Shown here: one piece after another, positions 1-5,687 of the stretch
Numbering within the stretch: position 1 is the stretch's first letter
Layout of the letters: each line of letters begins with the position of its first letter
From: Chlamydiia bacterium
GTDB lineage: Bacteria > Chlamydiota > Chlamydiia > Chlamydiales > Simkaniaceae
NCBI GenBank assembly: GCA_020440405.1
Contig: JAGROF010000141.1
Coordinates: forward strand, 1-9,628
Length of the DNA: 9,628 nt
Direction: 5' to 3'
Position numbers and translations under genes: made by a program
Notes under the pieces: generated by a model
Database searches by the model: none
What the model saw: the letters and a program-made list of their open reading frames with translations, nothing else
Told to the model about the DNA's origin: nothing

Positions 1-547
1 CCTGTGTTAGAAGCGTATTTCCCATGATTTCAAACCCTAAGGATTTCTCCATTTCATAGATTTTAATGAAAGGGCAGGGATACGAGCCAAATTTAGAAGC
101 ATTTTTCATGTTTGAGGCCAGACCCACAAGAAGCGCATAAAGAGCAAAAAGCTCGGCTTTTACCTCCTTGCCCGGTCCTTCAAATACAACAGAGATCGAA
201 GGCTCTTCTAGCCTTTTCTGACACTCTTTAGCATACTCTTCTAAAGAGCAGCCTGTATGAGCAAAAGCTTTTGCTTTAAGTTCAATAAGCTCTTGAAGAA
301 GCGGAAAACGCGCTTGAGGGGATCGTGTTGCATCGATGCGGATCTTTAGCTCCATCTCTCGATCCAGATCTCGCAGATTCGGCTGAATCGCTCTCTGAAA
401 GATCTCTTGAGTTCTTTGCTGCTCCTCTCCCTTTAGTCCAGCAGCTTTCTCAACAACAACAGCTGGCGCCTCCTCGTCTTTTCTTTCAACAGAAGCATAC
501 GAAGCCGCCTCATAGCCACTAGAGCCTACAGCAGATATTTCACTCAT
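1..547 (-). CDS. Hypothetical protein, N-terminal 182 residues (runs off left edge)
   Basis: An open minus-strand frame begins at ATG 547 and stays open for 182 codons to the window edge, so the C-terminus is missing. I do not recognise the family. Residues 1-20 are rich in Ser, Ala and Tyr (MSEISAVGSSGYEAASY) with few charges. Residues 21-115 are strongly charged and probably helical, with many Glu, Gln, Lys and Arg and a possible coiled coil around 41-115. Residues 116-182 look globular and more hydrophobic (FALYALLVGLASNM near 134-147; a GSYPCPF stretch near 154-160). The start is supported by a GGGG-containing stretch about 7 bases upstream and by a non-coding region behind it. The Ser-rich, weakly charged N-terminus would be compatible with a type III secretion signal, but that is speculation. 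GC content (about 47-52% in sample lines) matches the opp and fbaB regions, not the adjacent low-GC block. Confidence 0.75.
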   Translation of the reverse strand, partial: MSEISAVGSSGYEAASYASVERKDEEAPAVVVEKAAGLKGEEQQRTQEIFQRAIQPNLRDLDREMELKIRIDATRSPQARFPLLQELIELKAKAFAHTGCSLEEYAKECQKRLEEPSISVVFEGPGKEVKAELFALYALLVGLASNMKNASKFGSYPCPFIKIYEMEKSLGFEIMGNTLLTQ

Positions 548-575
548 AAACGCCCCACAATTTTTAGTGAGCAAT

Positions 576-605
576 AGAGTAACATTTTTTCTTTTTACGT
601 GTAAA
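576..605 (-). promoter_or_regulatory. Possible sigma-70-type promoter for the leftmost gene
   Basis: On the minus strand TTTACA (600-605) is followed after 18 bases by TACTCT (576-581), about 30 bases upstream of the ATG at 547. The -35 matches the consensus at 5 of 6 positions; the -10 is weak. The A-rich spacer is compatible with a chlamydial-type promoter. The call rests only on position and similarity. Confidence 0.3.
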
Positions 606-651
606 CTAGTATCTAATAGTCACAGCTGCGCCAAAGCGTCAACTTTTGAAG

Positions 652-679
652 TTGTTTGGGTATACACTTTTTTTAATAG
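652..679 (+). promoter_or_regulatory. Weak candidate promoter for the 100-aa presequence-bearing gene
   Basis: TTGTTT (652-657) and TAATAG (674-679) are separated by 16 bases in an AT-rich stretch upstream of the gene starting at 736. Both hexamers match the consensus only partly. It would be divergent from the promoter of the leftmost gene, with about 45 bases between them. This is the best candidate in a 190-bp intergenic region, but far from certain. Confidence 0.22.
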
Positions 680-722
680 AAAATAAAGACCATCATGTGT
701 AAACTAATGCCCAACAATTCAC

Positions 723-731
723 AGGGAGGTG
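723..731 (+). promoter_or_regulatory. Strong Shine-Dalgarno deciding the start at 736
   Basis: AGGGAGGTG ends 4 bases before ATG 736 and is nearly complementary to the 16S rRNA tail. It selects the frame starting at 736 over a competing overlapping frame from 695, which has no such site. The GGTGAAAT string here recurs immediately upstream of the methyltransferase start at 2400 on the other strand, as GGTGAAATCAT before the ATG. Confidence 0.7.
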
Positions 732-735
732 AAAT

Positions 736-1038
736 ATGTTTTCAATTCTTGGCCCCAGAGCAGCAGCAGCTGGAGGAACTTTCTTTCCATTCTTTCGTCG
801 TGGGTTTGCAACAGTATCAAACCAAACTCTTAAAGAACTACCTAAGCAGGAAGTTACGATCTCTCAACCTCTTAGAGAAAGATTGGTTGCCCGAATGCGA
901 GAAGAAGCGGCTAAAAAAACACCAGACCCTCTCAAATGCAATTGTCTTCCGGGAGAAGGACCAGAATTCGAGAAAATGGCTGAGAATGCATTCTCACCAT
1001 TACTAAAAAGATGTAGAGAAGCTATTGGTCATCATTAA
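736..1038 (+). CDS. Small protein (100 aa) with mitochondrial-presequence-like N-terminus, function unknown
   Basis: I do not recognise the family. The start at 736 is fixed by a strong ribosome binding site. Residues 1-33 contain no acidic residue. They read MFSILGPR, then an Ala/Gly stretch, an aromatic FFPFF patch (16-20) and RRGFATVS (21-28). The last motif fits the known mitochondrial processing peptidase R-3 pattern, R-x-F before Ala/Ser. The remainder (34-100) is charged and probably helical, with a C68-N-C70 pair and C93, and ends in His-His. The start MFS(I/L)LG and the overall N-terminal layout are shared with the methyltransferase that converges on it; the two stop codons overlap. 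The gene is AT-rich (about 37% GC in one sampled line). A presequence-like signal in a bacterium suggests either a protein directed to host mitochondria or a gene of eukaryotic origin. A chance match cannot be ruled out. Confidence 0.7.
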   Translation: MFSILGPRAAAAGGTFFPFFRRGFATVSNQTLKELPKQEVTISQPLRERLVARMREEAAKKTPDPLKCNCLPGEGPEFEKMAENAFSPLLKRCREAIGHH

Positions 1039-1415
1039 GATTTTGTATTTTTAAACAGTACCACCTGACGACTAGGATTTTCTTTTACCACCTCTCTGTT
1101 AAGAGTGATAAAGCCTTCCTTTTGAACTTCTTCAATAAATCGTTCTGGGTCATAATAGATCTGTCGAACAATTCTAGAAATATTGATCTCCTCCTTGGGA
1201 AGGCCTGTTTCTTCATGAATTAGCTGGACCATATCATCTTTACTGAGCCCTTCCCTAGCCATCTGTTTAGCGAATGGGTTATTTCGGTATAACGCTTTTC
1301 CAAACCTTATGTCTTCAGTTTGATAATCTGGATTTCCTTCATAGAGTTCTAGTAATTCCATATTTTCAGCAGAAGTTGTATTAATTCCTGCAACAAGATA
1401 CCCTTCTCCTTTCAT
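1035..1415 (-). CDS. C-terminal part of the frameshifted methyltransferase
   Basis: This 126-codon frame begins MKGEGYLVAGI, which looks like the interior of a class I methyltransferase: the position where K-x-G-G-Y-L-V usually precedes strand 5. It ends FITLNREVV...RQVVLFKN, like the terminal strand 6-strand 7 hairpin of that fold. There is no ribosome binding site before ATG 1415. The frame is also open upstream of it and joins the methyltransferase frame at the T9 tract if one T is removed, reading RFFSILDPKVFSSVVRGFSD and then the MKGEGY start of this frame. It is therefore most likely the downstream portion of one 454-residue protein, not an independent gene. Between the two fold motifs lies an insert of about 80 charged residues (roughly 18-100 of this frame) that I cannot assign. 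Its TAA overlaps the stop of the convergent 100-aa gene. Confidence 0.75.
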   Translation of the reverse strand: MKGEGYLVAGINTTSAENMELLELYEGNPDYQTEDIRFGKALYRNNPFAKQMAREGLSKDDMVQLIHEETGLPKEEINISRIVRQIYYDPERFIEEVQKEGFITLNREVVKENPSRQVVLFKNTKS

Positions 1416-1458
1416 CTGATCAGAAAAACCTCTTACAACTGAACTAAAAACTTTAGGA

Positions 1459-2400
1459 TCAAGAATAGAAAAAAAAACGGTTTGCTGCTACGACAAAAAC
1501 ATTAGGAGAAAACCCTAACTGACTCATGTCAATCGGCTCTGACGCATTTGCACGTCTTAAGAAAATATTATCCAAACCTCCAAACCCCTCTTCAATAAGA
1601 AGTTTCAGAGACTCTAGAGAATATTTGTTAATGTCTGTTCCTACAATGCATCCTGGGAGTCGATTTTCTTTTACTCCTCGGCGAATCATTTCAAGGATTC
1701 CTTCTCCAGATCCTATACCAACTTCATGATAAACCGTATAAGGGGTTAAGAAAGGAAGCCCCATGCCTACCATGGTATAAAGCTCTTCTGAATCTGTGGC
1801 AAATGGGTAAATATATTCACTTTCCTGGTATGTATTCCAAAAATGCTCAGAAACAGATTGCACTTTAGCCTGAGATTGAAACTCTTTCGATGCAAAATAT
1901 TTATTTACCGTTGCAACAATACTAGAGACTACATCTATACTTCCGTCCCTAAAGCGTTCTACTGATGGTACAATACCATCTCTCTTAACTTCATTACTGA
2001 CCCACAAATGCACAAAATCTAAATCTTCCACGCTATCGACCCTAGGAACTGGAACTCCTTTAAAATGAGCGAGTTTTTTGATTGAGAGAGTCATGAGTTT
2101 AAGTTTTTTATCTTGAGCATCTAGTCCTATATACTCGTCGAGAAGTATAGCTTTTTGTCTCCAGATTTCTGCTTGTCTCTCTGAAGAAATAACCACTTTT
2201 TGAGCTCCTAGGGGGACCATTATGGAGGGGTGACCCTTGAGGTCAAAATTCCCTGCTCTTCCTGAGAGAGGGTCACGATTGTCTGTTCCATAAGTTCTAA
2301 CGCTTCTAGCGAATAGAGAAGGGAATTGAGAGTACGCAAGAGGCTGAAATGTTGGCCATCTGCTCATACAAAATCGAGCAGATCCTAAAAGAGAAAACAT
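1459..2400 (-). CDS. SAM-dependent methyltransferase with presequence-like N-terminus, frame broken at a T9 tract
   Basis: Residues 222-313 carry class I (Rossmann) methyltransferase motifs: motif I HEVGIGSGEG (225-234) for SAM binding, CIVGTDINKYSLE (251-263) with D256 where the ribose-binding acid sits, and NVFVVAANR (300-308) at strand 4. The frame then stops at FFFYS, immediately after a run of nine T. Removing one T joins it to the frame ending at 1035 and completes the fold. Residues 1-39 contain no Asp or Glu, hold four Arg (9, 14, 32, 35) and many Ser and aromatics, and end VRTYGT (34-39), an R-x-Y motif like a mitochondrial processing site. Residues 60-220 are a helical region I cannot assign. 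ATG 2400 follows GGGTGAAATCAT. The gene lies 73 bp downstream of fbaB on the same strand but is much more AT-rich. The methyl acceptor is unknown. Confidence 0.75.
   Translation of the reverse strand: MFSLLGSARFCMSRWPTFQPLAYSQFPSLFARSVRTYGTDNRDPLSGRAGNFDLKGHPSIMVPLGAQKVVISSERQAEIWRQKAILLDEYIGLDAQDKKLKLMTLSIKKLAHFKGVPVPRVDSVEDLDFVHLWVSNEVKRDGIVPSVERFRDGSIDVVSSIVATVNKYFASKEFQSQAKVQSVSEHFWNTYQESEYIYPFATDSEELYTMVGMGLPFLTPYTVYHEVGIGSGEGILEMIRRGVKENRLPGCIVGTDINKYSLESLKLLIEEGFGGLDNIFLRRANASEPIDMSQLGFSPNVFVVAANRFFFYS
1469..1477 (-). repeat. T9 homopolymer tract at the methyltransferase frame break
   Basis: Nine A on the plus strand (nine T in the coding strand) follow AACCG, and the upstream frame ends 11 bases later (TTC TAT TCT TGA). 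Deleting one T, or adding two, restores one continuous frame. The tract could be a recent inactivating mutation, a phase-variable switch, a site of RNA polymerase slippage yielding some full-length protein, or a sequencing error in a homopolymer. The sequence alone cannot separate these. Confidence 0.85.
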
Positions 2401-2436
2401 ATGATTTCACCCATCGTTTAAATTGGATAGGCAGCT

Positions 2437-2466
2437 AGTATGTCTGAAGCCCGTCTTATGAGTCTA
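2437..2466 (-). promoter_or_regulatory. Weak candidate promoter for the methyltransferase gene
   Basis: In the 73-bp gap behind fbaB, the minus strand holds TAGACT (2461-2466), an 18-base spacer and CATACT (2437-2442, 5 of 6 matches to TATAAT). A transcript from here would start roughly 30 bases before ATG 2400. No convincing fbaB terminator is visible, so read-through from fbaB is equally possible. Confidence 0.28.
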
Positions 2467-2473
2467 GCTCTCT

Positions 2474-3529
2474 TTATGCGACGGTGATCTTGTCGCAGAG
2501 GTAGACATCTTGAATGGCATGGAGAAGCTCAACACCTTCCTTCATGGGCTTTTGAAAAGCTTTGCGCCCTGAGATCAGTCCCATCCCGCCTGCTCGCTTA
2601 TTGATCACGGCAGTTTCGACAGCGGCAGCGAGATCATTTTCCCCTGAGGCACCCCCAGAATTGATCAGTCCCATCCGCCCCATGTAGTTATTGATCACTT
2701 GATAGCGGGTCAAGTCGATAGGATGGTCTGACGAGAGCTCAGAATACATCTTGTCGGTTTGCTTCCCAAACTTGAGGGTTTTAAACCCTCCATTGCAAGT
2801 GGGAGACTTTTGTTTAATAATATCAGCCTCGATGGTGACTCCAAGGTGGTTAGCTTGCCCGGTGAGATCAGCCGCGTTATGATAGTCTTCTTTGTCAGTC
2901 TTAAAGGCGGAATTACGAAGATAGCACCAGAGAATCGTCACCATTCCTAGCTCATGGGCATGCTCAAAAGCCTGAGAAACCTCAATGATTTGGCGGTCAC
3001 TTTCAGGAGAGCCAAAGTAGATTGTTGCTCCAACAGCGCGGCATCCCATCTCATAAGACTTATCGATCGAAGAAAAGAGAATCTGATCATAGGTGTTAGG
3101 ATAGGTGAGCAGCTCGTTATGGTTAAATTTTAAAACGAAGGGGATCTTATGCGCATATTTTCGGGCCACAGAGCCTAAAACACCGAATGTCGTTGCCACA
3201 GCATTGCAGCCTCCCTCGATCGCAAGCTTAATGATATTTTCTGGATCAAAATAGGCAGGATTGGGCGCAAAAGAAGCTCCCGCTGTATGCTCGATGCCTT
3301 GGTCAACGGGGAGAATGGAGAGGTATCCTGTATTGGCAAGACGCCCATGGGACAAGATCTCTTGCATGCTTTGGAGGACACGAATCGAGCGGTCACTTCC
3401 CGCAAAGATGCGATCCACCCAATCTGGACCTGGGAGATGAAGATCCTTTTTAGACACTGTCTTGCAGGAGTGCCCTAGGAGCGATTTCGCATTTTTGCCC
3501 AAAAGTTTTTCAATAGCTGCATAATCCAT
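2474..3529 (-). CDS. fbaB: Class I fructose-bisphosphate aldolase, FbaB/DhnA type
   Basis: Cytoplasmic glycolytic/gluconeogenic enzyme that reversibly cleaves fructose 1,6-bisphosphate to dihydroxyacetone phosphate and glyceraldehyde 3-phosphate through a Schiff base. The protein is 351 aa, the usual FbaB length, and matches the E. coli FbaB pattern as I remember it. Landmarks, counted from ATG 3529: [14 protein letters not shown] (68-81), [19 protein letters not shown] (131-149), [10 protein letters not shown] (165-174), [12 protein letters not shown] (220-231), EADIIKQK (234-241) with K239 the likely Schiff-base lysine, and phosphate-binding [10 protein letters not shown] (290-299) and GLISGRKAF (317-325). 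It looks intact. A TTG start 3 bases upstream is possible, but ATG 3529 sits 8 bases after AGGAG and is preferred. It has its own promoter with an overlapping palindrome. Chlamydia trachomatis uses this aldolase type (dhnA). Confidence 0.96.
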   Translation of the reverse strand: MDYAAIEKLLGKNAKSLLGHSCKTVSKKDLHLPGPDWVDRIFAGSDRSIRVLQSMQEILSHGRLANTGYLSILPVDQGIEHTAGASFAPNPAYFDPENIIKLAIEGGCNAVATTFGVLGSVARKYAHKIPFVLKFNHNELLTYPNTYDQILFSSIDKSYEMGCRAVGATIYFGSPESDRQIIEVSQAFEHAHELGMVTILWCYLRNSAFKTDKEDYHNAADLTGQANHLGVTIEADIIKQKSPTCNGGFKTLKFGKQTDKMYSELSSDHPIDLTRYQVINNYMGRMGLINSGGASGENDLAAAVETAVINKRAGGMGLISGRKAFQKPMKEGVELLHAIQDVYLCDKITVA

Positions 3530-3559
3530 CAACGTATCTCCTCATTTGTAATGATTCCC

Positions 3560-3588
3560 ATTATGGTTGATTGCCGAAAATTTGGCAA
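3560..3588 (-). promoter_or_regulatory. fbaB promoter
   Basis: On the minus strand TTGCCA (3583-3588, 5 of 6 to TTGACA) is followed after exactly 17 bases by CATAAT (3560-3565, 5 of 6 to TATAAT). Transcription would begin near 3553, leaving a leader of about 25 bases that contains the GAGGAG ribosome binding site. This start lies downstream of the palindromic element at 3603-3766, so fbaB expression need not depend on that element. Confidence 0.6.
3571..3588. promoter_or_regulatory. Operator-like 18-bp palindrome over the fbaB -35
   Basis: TTGCCGAAAATTTGGCAA pairs with itself at 14 of 18 positions by Watson-Crick (arms TTGCC/GGCAA and inner AA/TT), plus one G-T mismatch pair. It covers the -35 hexamer and most of the spacer, a typical repressor position. 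No regulator gene is in the window; which protein might bind is unknown. Two-fold symmetry and placement are the only evidence. Confidence 0.45.
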
Positions 3589-3602
3589 ACTCAAGCCGAT
3601 CC

Positions 3603-3766
3603 TAGGTAGTGTTATCAAATAATCTCTGCTAGAAGGGAGGTTTCTATGAGAAAAGTTCAAGGCGCCCGATGGAAAGAGCCCCAAAGTGGGCTCTTGAAGC
3701 AGGGCAACACAGAAATTTTCCATAGAAACCTCCAAAAAAACATAGAGAATTTGGCGACACTACCTA
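3603..3766. mobile_element. MITE-like nested palindrome between fbaB and oppB
   Basis: Three pairs of inverted arms share one centre at 3684.5: TAGGTAGTGT (3603-3612) with ACACTACCTA (3757-3766); GGAGGTTTCTATG (3636-3648) with its exact complement (3721-3733); and AAGAGCCC (3674-3681) with GGGCTCTT (3688-3695) around a 6-base loop. Stretches between them are partly complementary too (for example GCCC at 3666-3669, and AAAT/TCTCT inside the outer arms). If the ends are GGTAGTGT, the element is flanked by TA on both sides, as expected for a Tc1/mariner-IS630-type insertion, although TA is self-complementary so this is weak. Each strand carries GGAGG-TTTCT-ATG 41 bases in from its end, as if two copies of an IS left end plus transposase start were joined head to head. 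No transposase is encoded. It could alternatively be a regulatory structure of the divergent promoters. Confidence 0.55.
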
Positions 3767-3775
3767 ACAGCTTCT

Positions 3776-3804
3776 TTGACAAAATTCCCTTTTCCCCTTA
3801 AATT
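3776..3804 (+). promoter_or_regulatory. Promoter of the oppBCDF operon
   Basis: A perfect TTGACA (3776-3781), a 17-base spacer and TAAATT (3799-3804, 4 of 6 to TATAAT) precede oppB. Transcription would start near 3811, about 33 bases before the start codon. It begins 10 bases beyond the right end of the palindromic element. Strongest -35 in the window. Confidence 0.6.
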
Positions 3805-3843
3805 TATTGGGAAAATAGGGTAAAGGATGCGCCATTACATGTG

Positions 3844-4785
3844 ATGAAACGTAAATATTTCATACGAAAGTTTTTTTTGTTGATTCTTTCTCTCTTTATT
3901 GTTGCAACGGCCACTTTTTTCTTGATGCAAGCTGCTCCTGGGGATCCTTTTATGCAAGAGCAAGCCATCCCTGAAGAAATCATGAAAAGTATGTATGCTC
4001 ATTACGGATTGGATCAGCCCTGGTATATTCAATATGTCAAGTACCTTAAAGGACTTGTAACGTGGGATCTGGGGCCTTCCTTTAAATATGAAGGGCGCAC
4101 GGTGAATGATATTATTCGAGAAGGATTCCCCGTTTCCTTTCTTTTAGGGATGGAGGCGATTAGTTTTTCTCTTTTTGCAGGGATTATTTTAGGAACGATT
4201 GCTGCAGTCAAGCGGTCTCAATGGCAAGACAATATAGCGATGGTCCTTGCCGTCATTGGAATTTCTGTCCCCAACTTTATTATGGCCACATTCCTGCAGT
4301 ATCTCTTTGCGATGAAGATGGACATTCTTCCTGTAGCCAGGTGGGGGTCTTTTGCCCATTCCATTTTACCTGCTCTAGCTCTTGCGGCCCTTCCGACGGC
4401 GTTTATTGCGCGACTTACAAGGGCAAACATGGTGGAAGTCATGGAGATGGATTATGTTCAAACTGCTCGCTCCAAAGGGCTCTCCATAAGGCAAGTTGTT
4501 ACAAAACATGTTTTAAAAAACAGCTTACTTCCTGTTGTCACCTACTTAGGCCCCCTAGCAAGTGCCATTTTGACAGGGAGCTTCATTGTGGAAAAAATCT
4601 TTGGAATTCCCGGGCTGGGAGGATGGTTCGTCAATAGCATCACCAACCGCGATTACACTGTGATTATGGGAGTGACCGTTTTTTATAGCACCATATTGAT
4701 GATTTCAGTCCTTGTCATCGATCTGGCTTATACAGTGATTGACCCACGTATACGCTTAGAAAATAAGAAGGTGACTGAATTGTGA
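3844..4785 (+). CDS. oppB: Oligopeptide/dipeptide ABC transporter permease OppB
   Basis: Inner-membrane permease forming half of the channel of a peptide importer. The 313-aa length is normal for OppB/DppB. A first membrane segment (about 9-29) is followed by the family-typical APGDPF (31-36), then YGLDQPWYIQYVKYLKGLVTWDLGPSF (54-80 region). Further membrane segments lie near 98-122, 132-156, 174-190, 232-252 and 275-300. The cytoplasmic EAA loop MDYVQTARSKGLSIRQV (202-218), ending in NSLLP, docks on the ATPases. FGIPGLGGWFVNSI and the DPRIR terminus are also typical. ATG 3844 is used here; GTG 3841 in the same frame is closer to the AAAGGA site (3822-3827) and possible. The stop overlaps the oppC start. 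No oppA precedes it. The exact substrate (oligopeptide, dipeptide, nickel) cannot be told from the permease alone. Confidence 0.94.
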   Translation: MKRKYFIRKFFLLILSLFIVATATFFLMQAAPGDPFMQEQAIPEEIMKSMYAHYGLDQPWYIQYVKYLKGLVTWDLGPSFKYEGRTVNDIIREGFPVSFLLGMEAISFSLFAGIILGTIAAVKRSQWQDNIAMVLAVIGISVPNFIMATFLQYLFAMKMDILPVARWGSFAHSILPALALAALPTAFIARLTRANMVEVMEMDYVQTARSKGLSIRQVVTKHVLKNSLLPVVTYLGPLASAILTGSFIVEKIFGIPGLGGWFVNSITNRDYTVIMGVTVFYSTILMISVLVIDLAYTVIDPRIRLENKKVTEL

Positions 4786-5687
4786 AAGACTCTGACATGC
4801 TCATCACTCTTCCCCCTTCTCTTTCAGACACCCTTCCAGAAAAAGGGGTGTCATTTTGGAAAGATGCTTGGCTTCGGCTGTGCACAAACCGTCCCGCGAT
4901 TTTTGGCCTGGGCGTTCTCTTAGTGATGTTAGGTGCAGCGATTATTGTTCCTTTTTTTAGTCCTCATACTTATTACGAAACCCACCTAGCTCTCAAGAAC
5001 CAGGCTCCTTCGTCCACTTTTTGGTTTGGAACGGACGAATTGGGGCGAGATCTATTTACCAGGATCTGGTGGGGGGCCCGTATTTCGCTATTTGTAGGAG
5101 TTACAGCTGCAGTGATCGACATGGCAATTGGAGTGTTCTATGGAGCCTTTGCAGGGATGGTTGGAGGAAAAATGGAAGAACTGATGATGCGCATCAGTGA
5201 TATTCTCCATTCCCTTCCTCACCTTTTAATTGTCATCCTTTTAATGGTCATTATGAAGCCTGGAGTCACGACGATTTTAATTGCCTTAACGATCACTGGA
5301 TGGATCAATATGGCACGGATTGTGCGAGGGCAAATTCTTCAAATTAAGCAAAATGACTTTGTCATGGCCGCCTATATGCTTGGGGCAAGTCGATGGAGGA
5401 TCTTATTTCGTCATTTGATCCCTAATGCTGTGGGGTCGATCATTACCACTATGACGCTGACCATCCCTGCTGCCATTTTTACAGAGGCTTTTTTAAGCTT
5501 TTTGGGACTGGGGGTACAAGCGCCGATTGCGAGCTGGGGAACCATGGCAAGCGATGGCCTTTCCGCCCTGCGTTATTATCCTTGGCGGCTTTTCTTTCCC
5601 GCTGGTTTTATTAGTATTACAATGCTGGCTTTTAATCTTTTAGGAGATGGAATTCGAGATGCTTTTGATCCGAGGCTGCGGACATGA
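4782..5687 (+). CDS. oppC: Oligopeptide/dipeptide ABC transporter permease OppC
   Basis: Second inner-membrane permease, partner of OppB. Its 301 aa are of normal length. After an N-terminal cytoplasmic tail and first membrane segment (about 38-59) comes the hallmark FGTDELGRDLFTRIWWGAR (82-100), then membrane segments near 103-124, 147-177, 218-243 and 270-287. The EAA loop is VMAAYMLGASRWRILFRHL (194-212), followed by IPN. FLSFLGLGVQAPIASWG (238-254) and the terminus GDGIRDAFDPRLR (288-300) are also diagnostic. The start is GTG at 4782, overlapping the oppB TGA as GTGA, with AAGG about 10 bases upstream; the ATG at 4797 lacks a site of its own. The overlaps imply translational coupling. Confidence 0.94.
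   Translation: MKDSDMLITLPPSLSDTLPEKGVSFWKDAWLRLCTNRPAIFGLGVLLVMLGAAIIVPFFSPHTYYETHLALKNQAPSSTFWFGTDELGRDLFTRIWWGARISLFVGVTAAVIDMAIGVFYGAFAGMVGGKMEELMMRISDILHSLPHLLIVILLMVIMKPGVTTILIALTITGWINMARIVRGQILQIKQNDFVMAAYMLGASRWRILFRHLIPNAVGSIITTMTLTIPAAIFTEAFLSFLGLGVQAPIASWGTMASDGLSALRYYPWRLFFPAGFISITMLAFNLLGDGIRDAFDPRLRT

Noticed and set aside
695..1006. 103-codon plus-strand frame starting MCKLMPNN, overlapping the 100-aa gene in another frame
   Set aside because: It has no ribosome binding site, while the overlapping frame at 736 has a very strong one. Its Gln- and Lys-heavy translation looks like a shadow of the real gene.
1526..1729. 67-codon plus-strand frame inside the methyltransferase
   Set aside because: Antisense shadow of the methyltransferase motif region, with no ribosome binding site.
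2443..2472. AGCTAG/CTAGCT inverted repeat downstream of fbaB as terminator
   Set aside because: Arms of only 6 bp about 25 bases apart and no following T-run; not stable enough to support the call.
3674..3695. Hairpin AAGAGCCC/GGGCTCTT as an intrinsic terminator
   Set aside because: No T-run follows on either strand and it is the exact centre of the larger palindrome. It lies upstream of both neighbouring genes, where a terminator would have no purpose.
3529..3723. 64-codon minus-strand frame with a good GGAGG site, its TGA overlapping the fbaB ATG as TGATG; possible leader peptide
   Set aside because: The likely fbaB promoter (-35 at 3583-3588) lies inside this frame, so the main transcript would not contain its start. 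Its start region belongs to the palindromic element, so the site is mirrored on both strands. The sequence resembles no protein.
3646..3801. 51-codon plus-strand frame with GGAGG-TTTCT-ATG inside the palindrome
   Set aside because: It is the mirror image of the minus-strand frame, runs through the oppB promoter and has no recognisable protein character. It is explained better as a relic of an IS end.
4221..4637. 138-codon plus-strand frame within oppB
   Set aside because: Out-of-frame shadow, rich in Cys and His, overlapping the intact oppB EAA loop.
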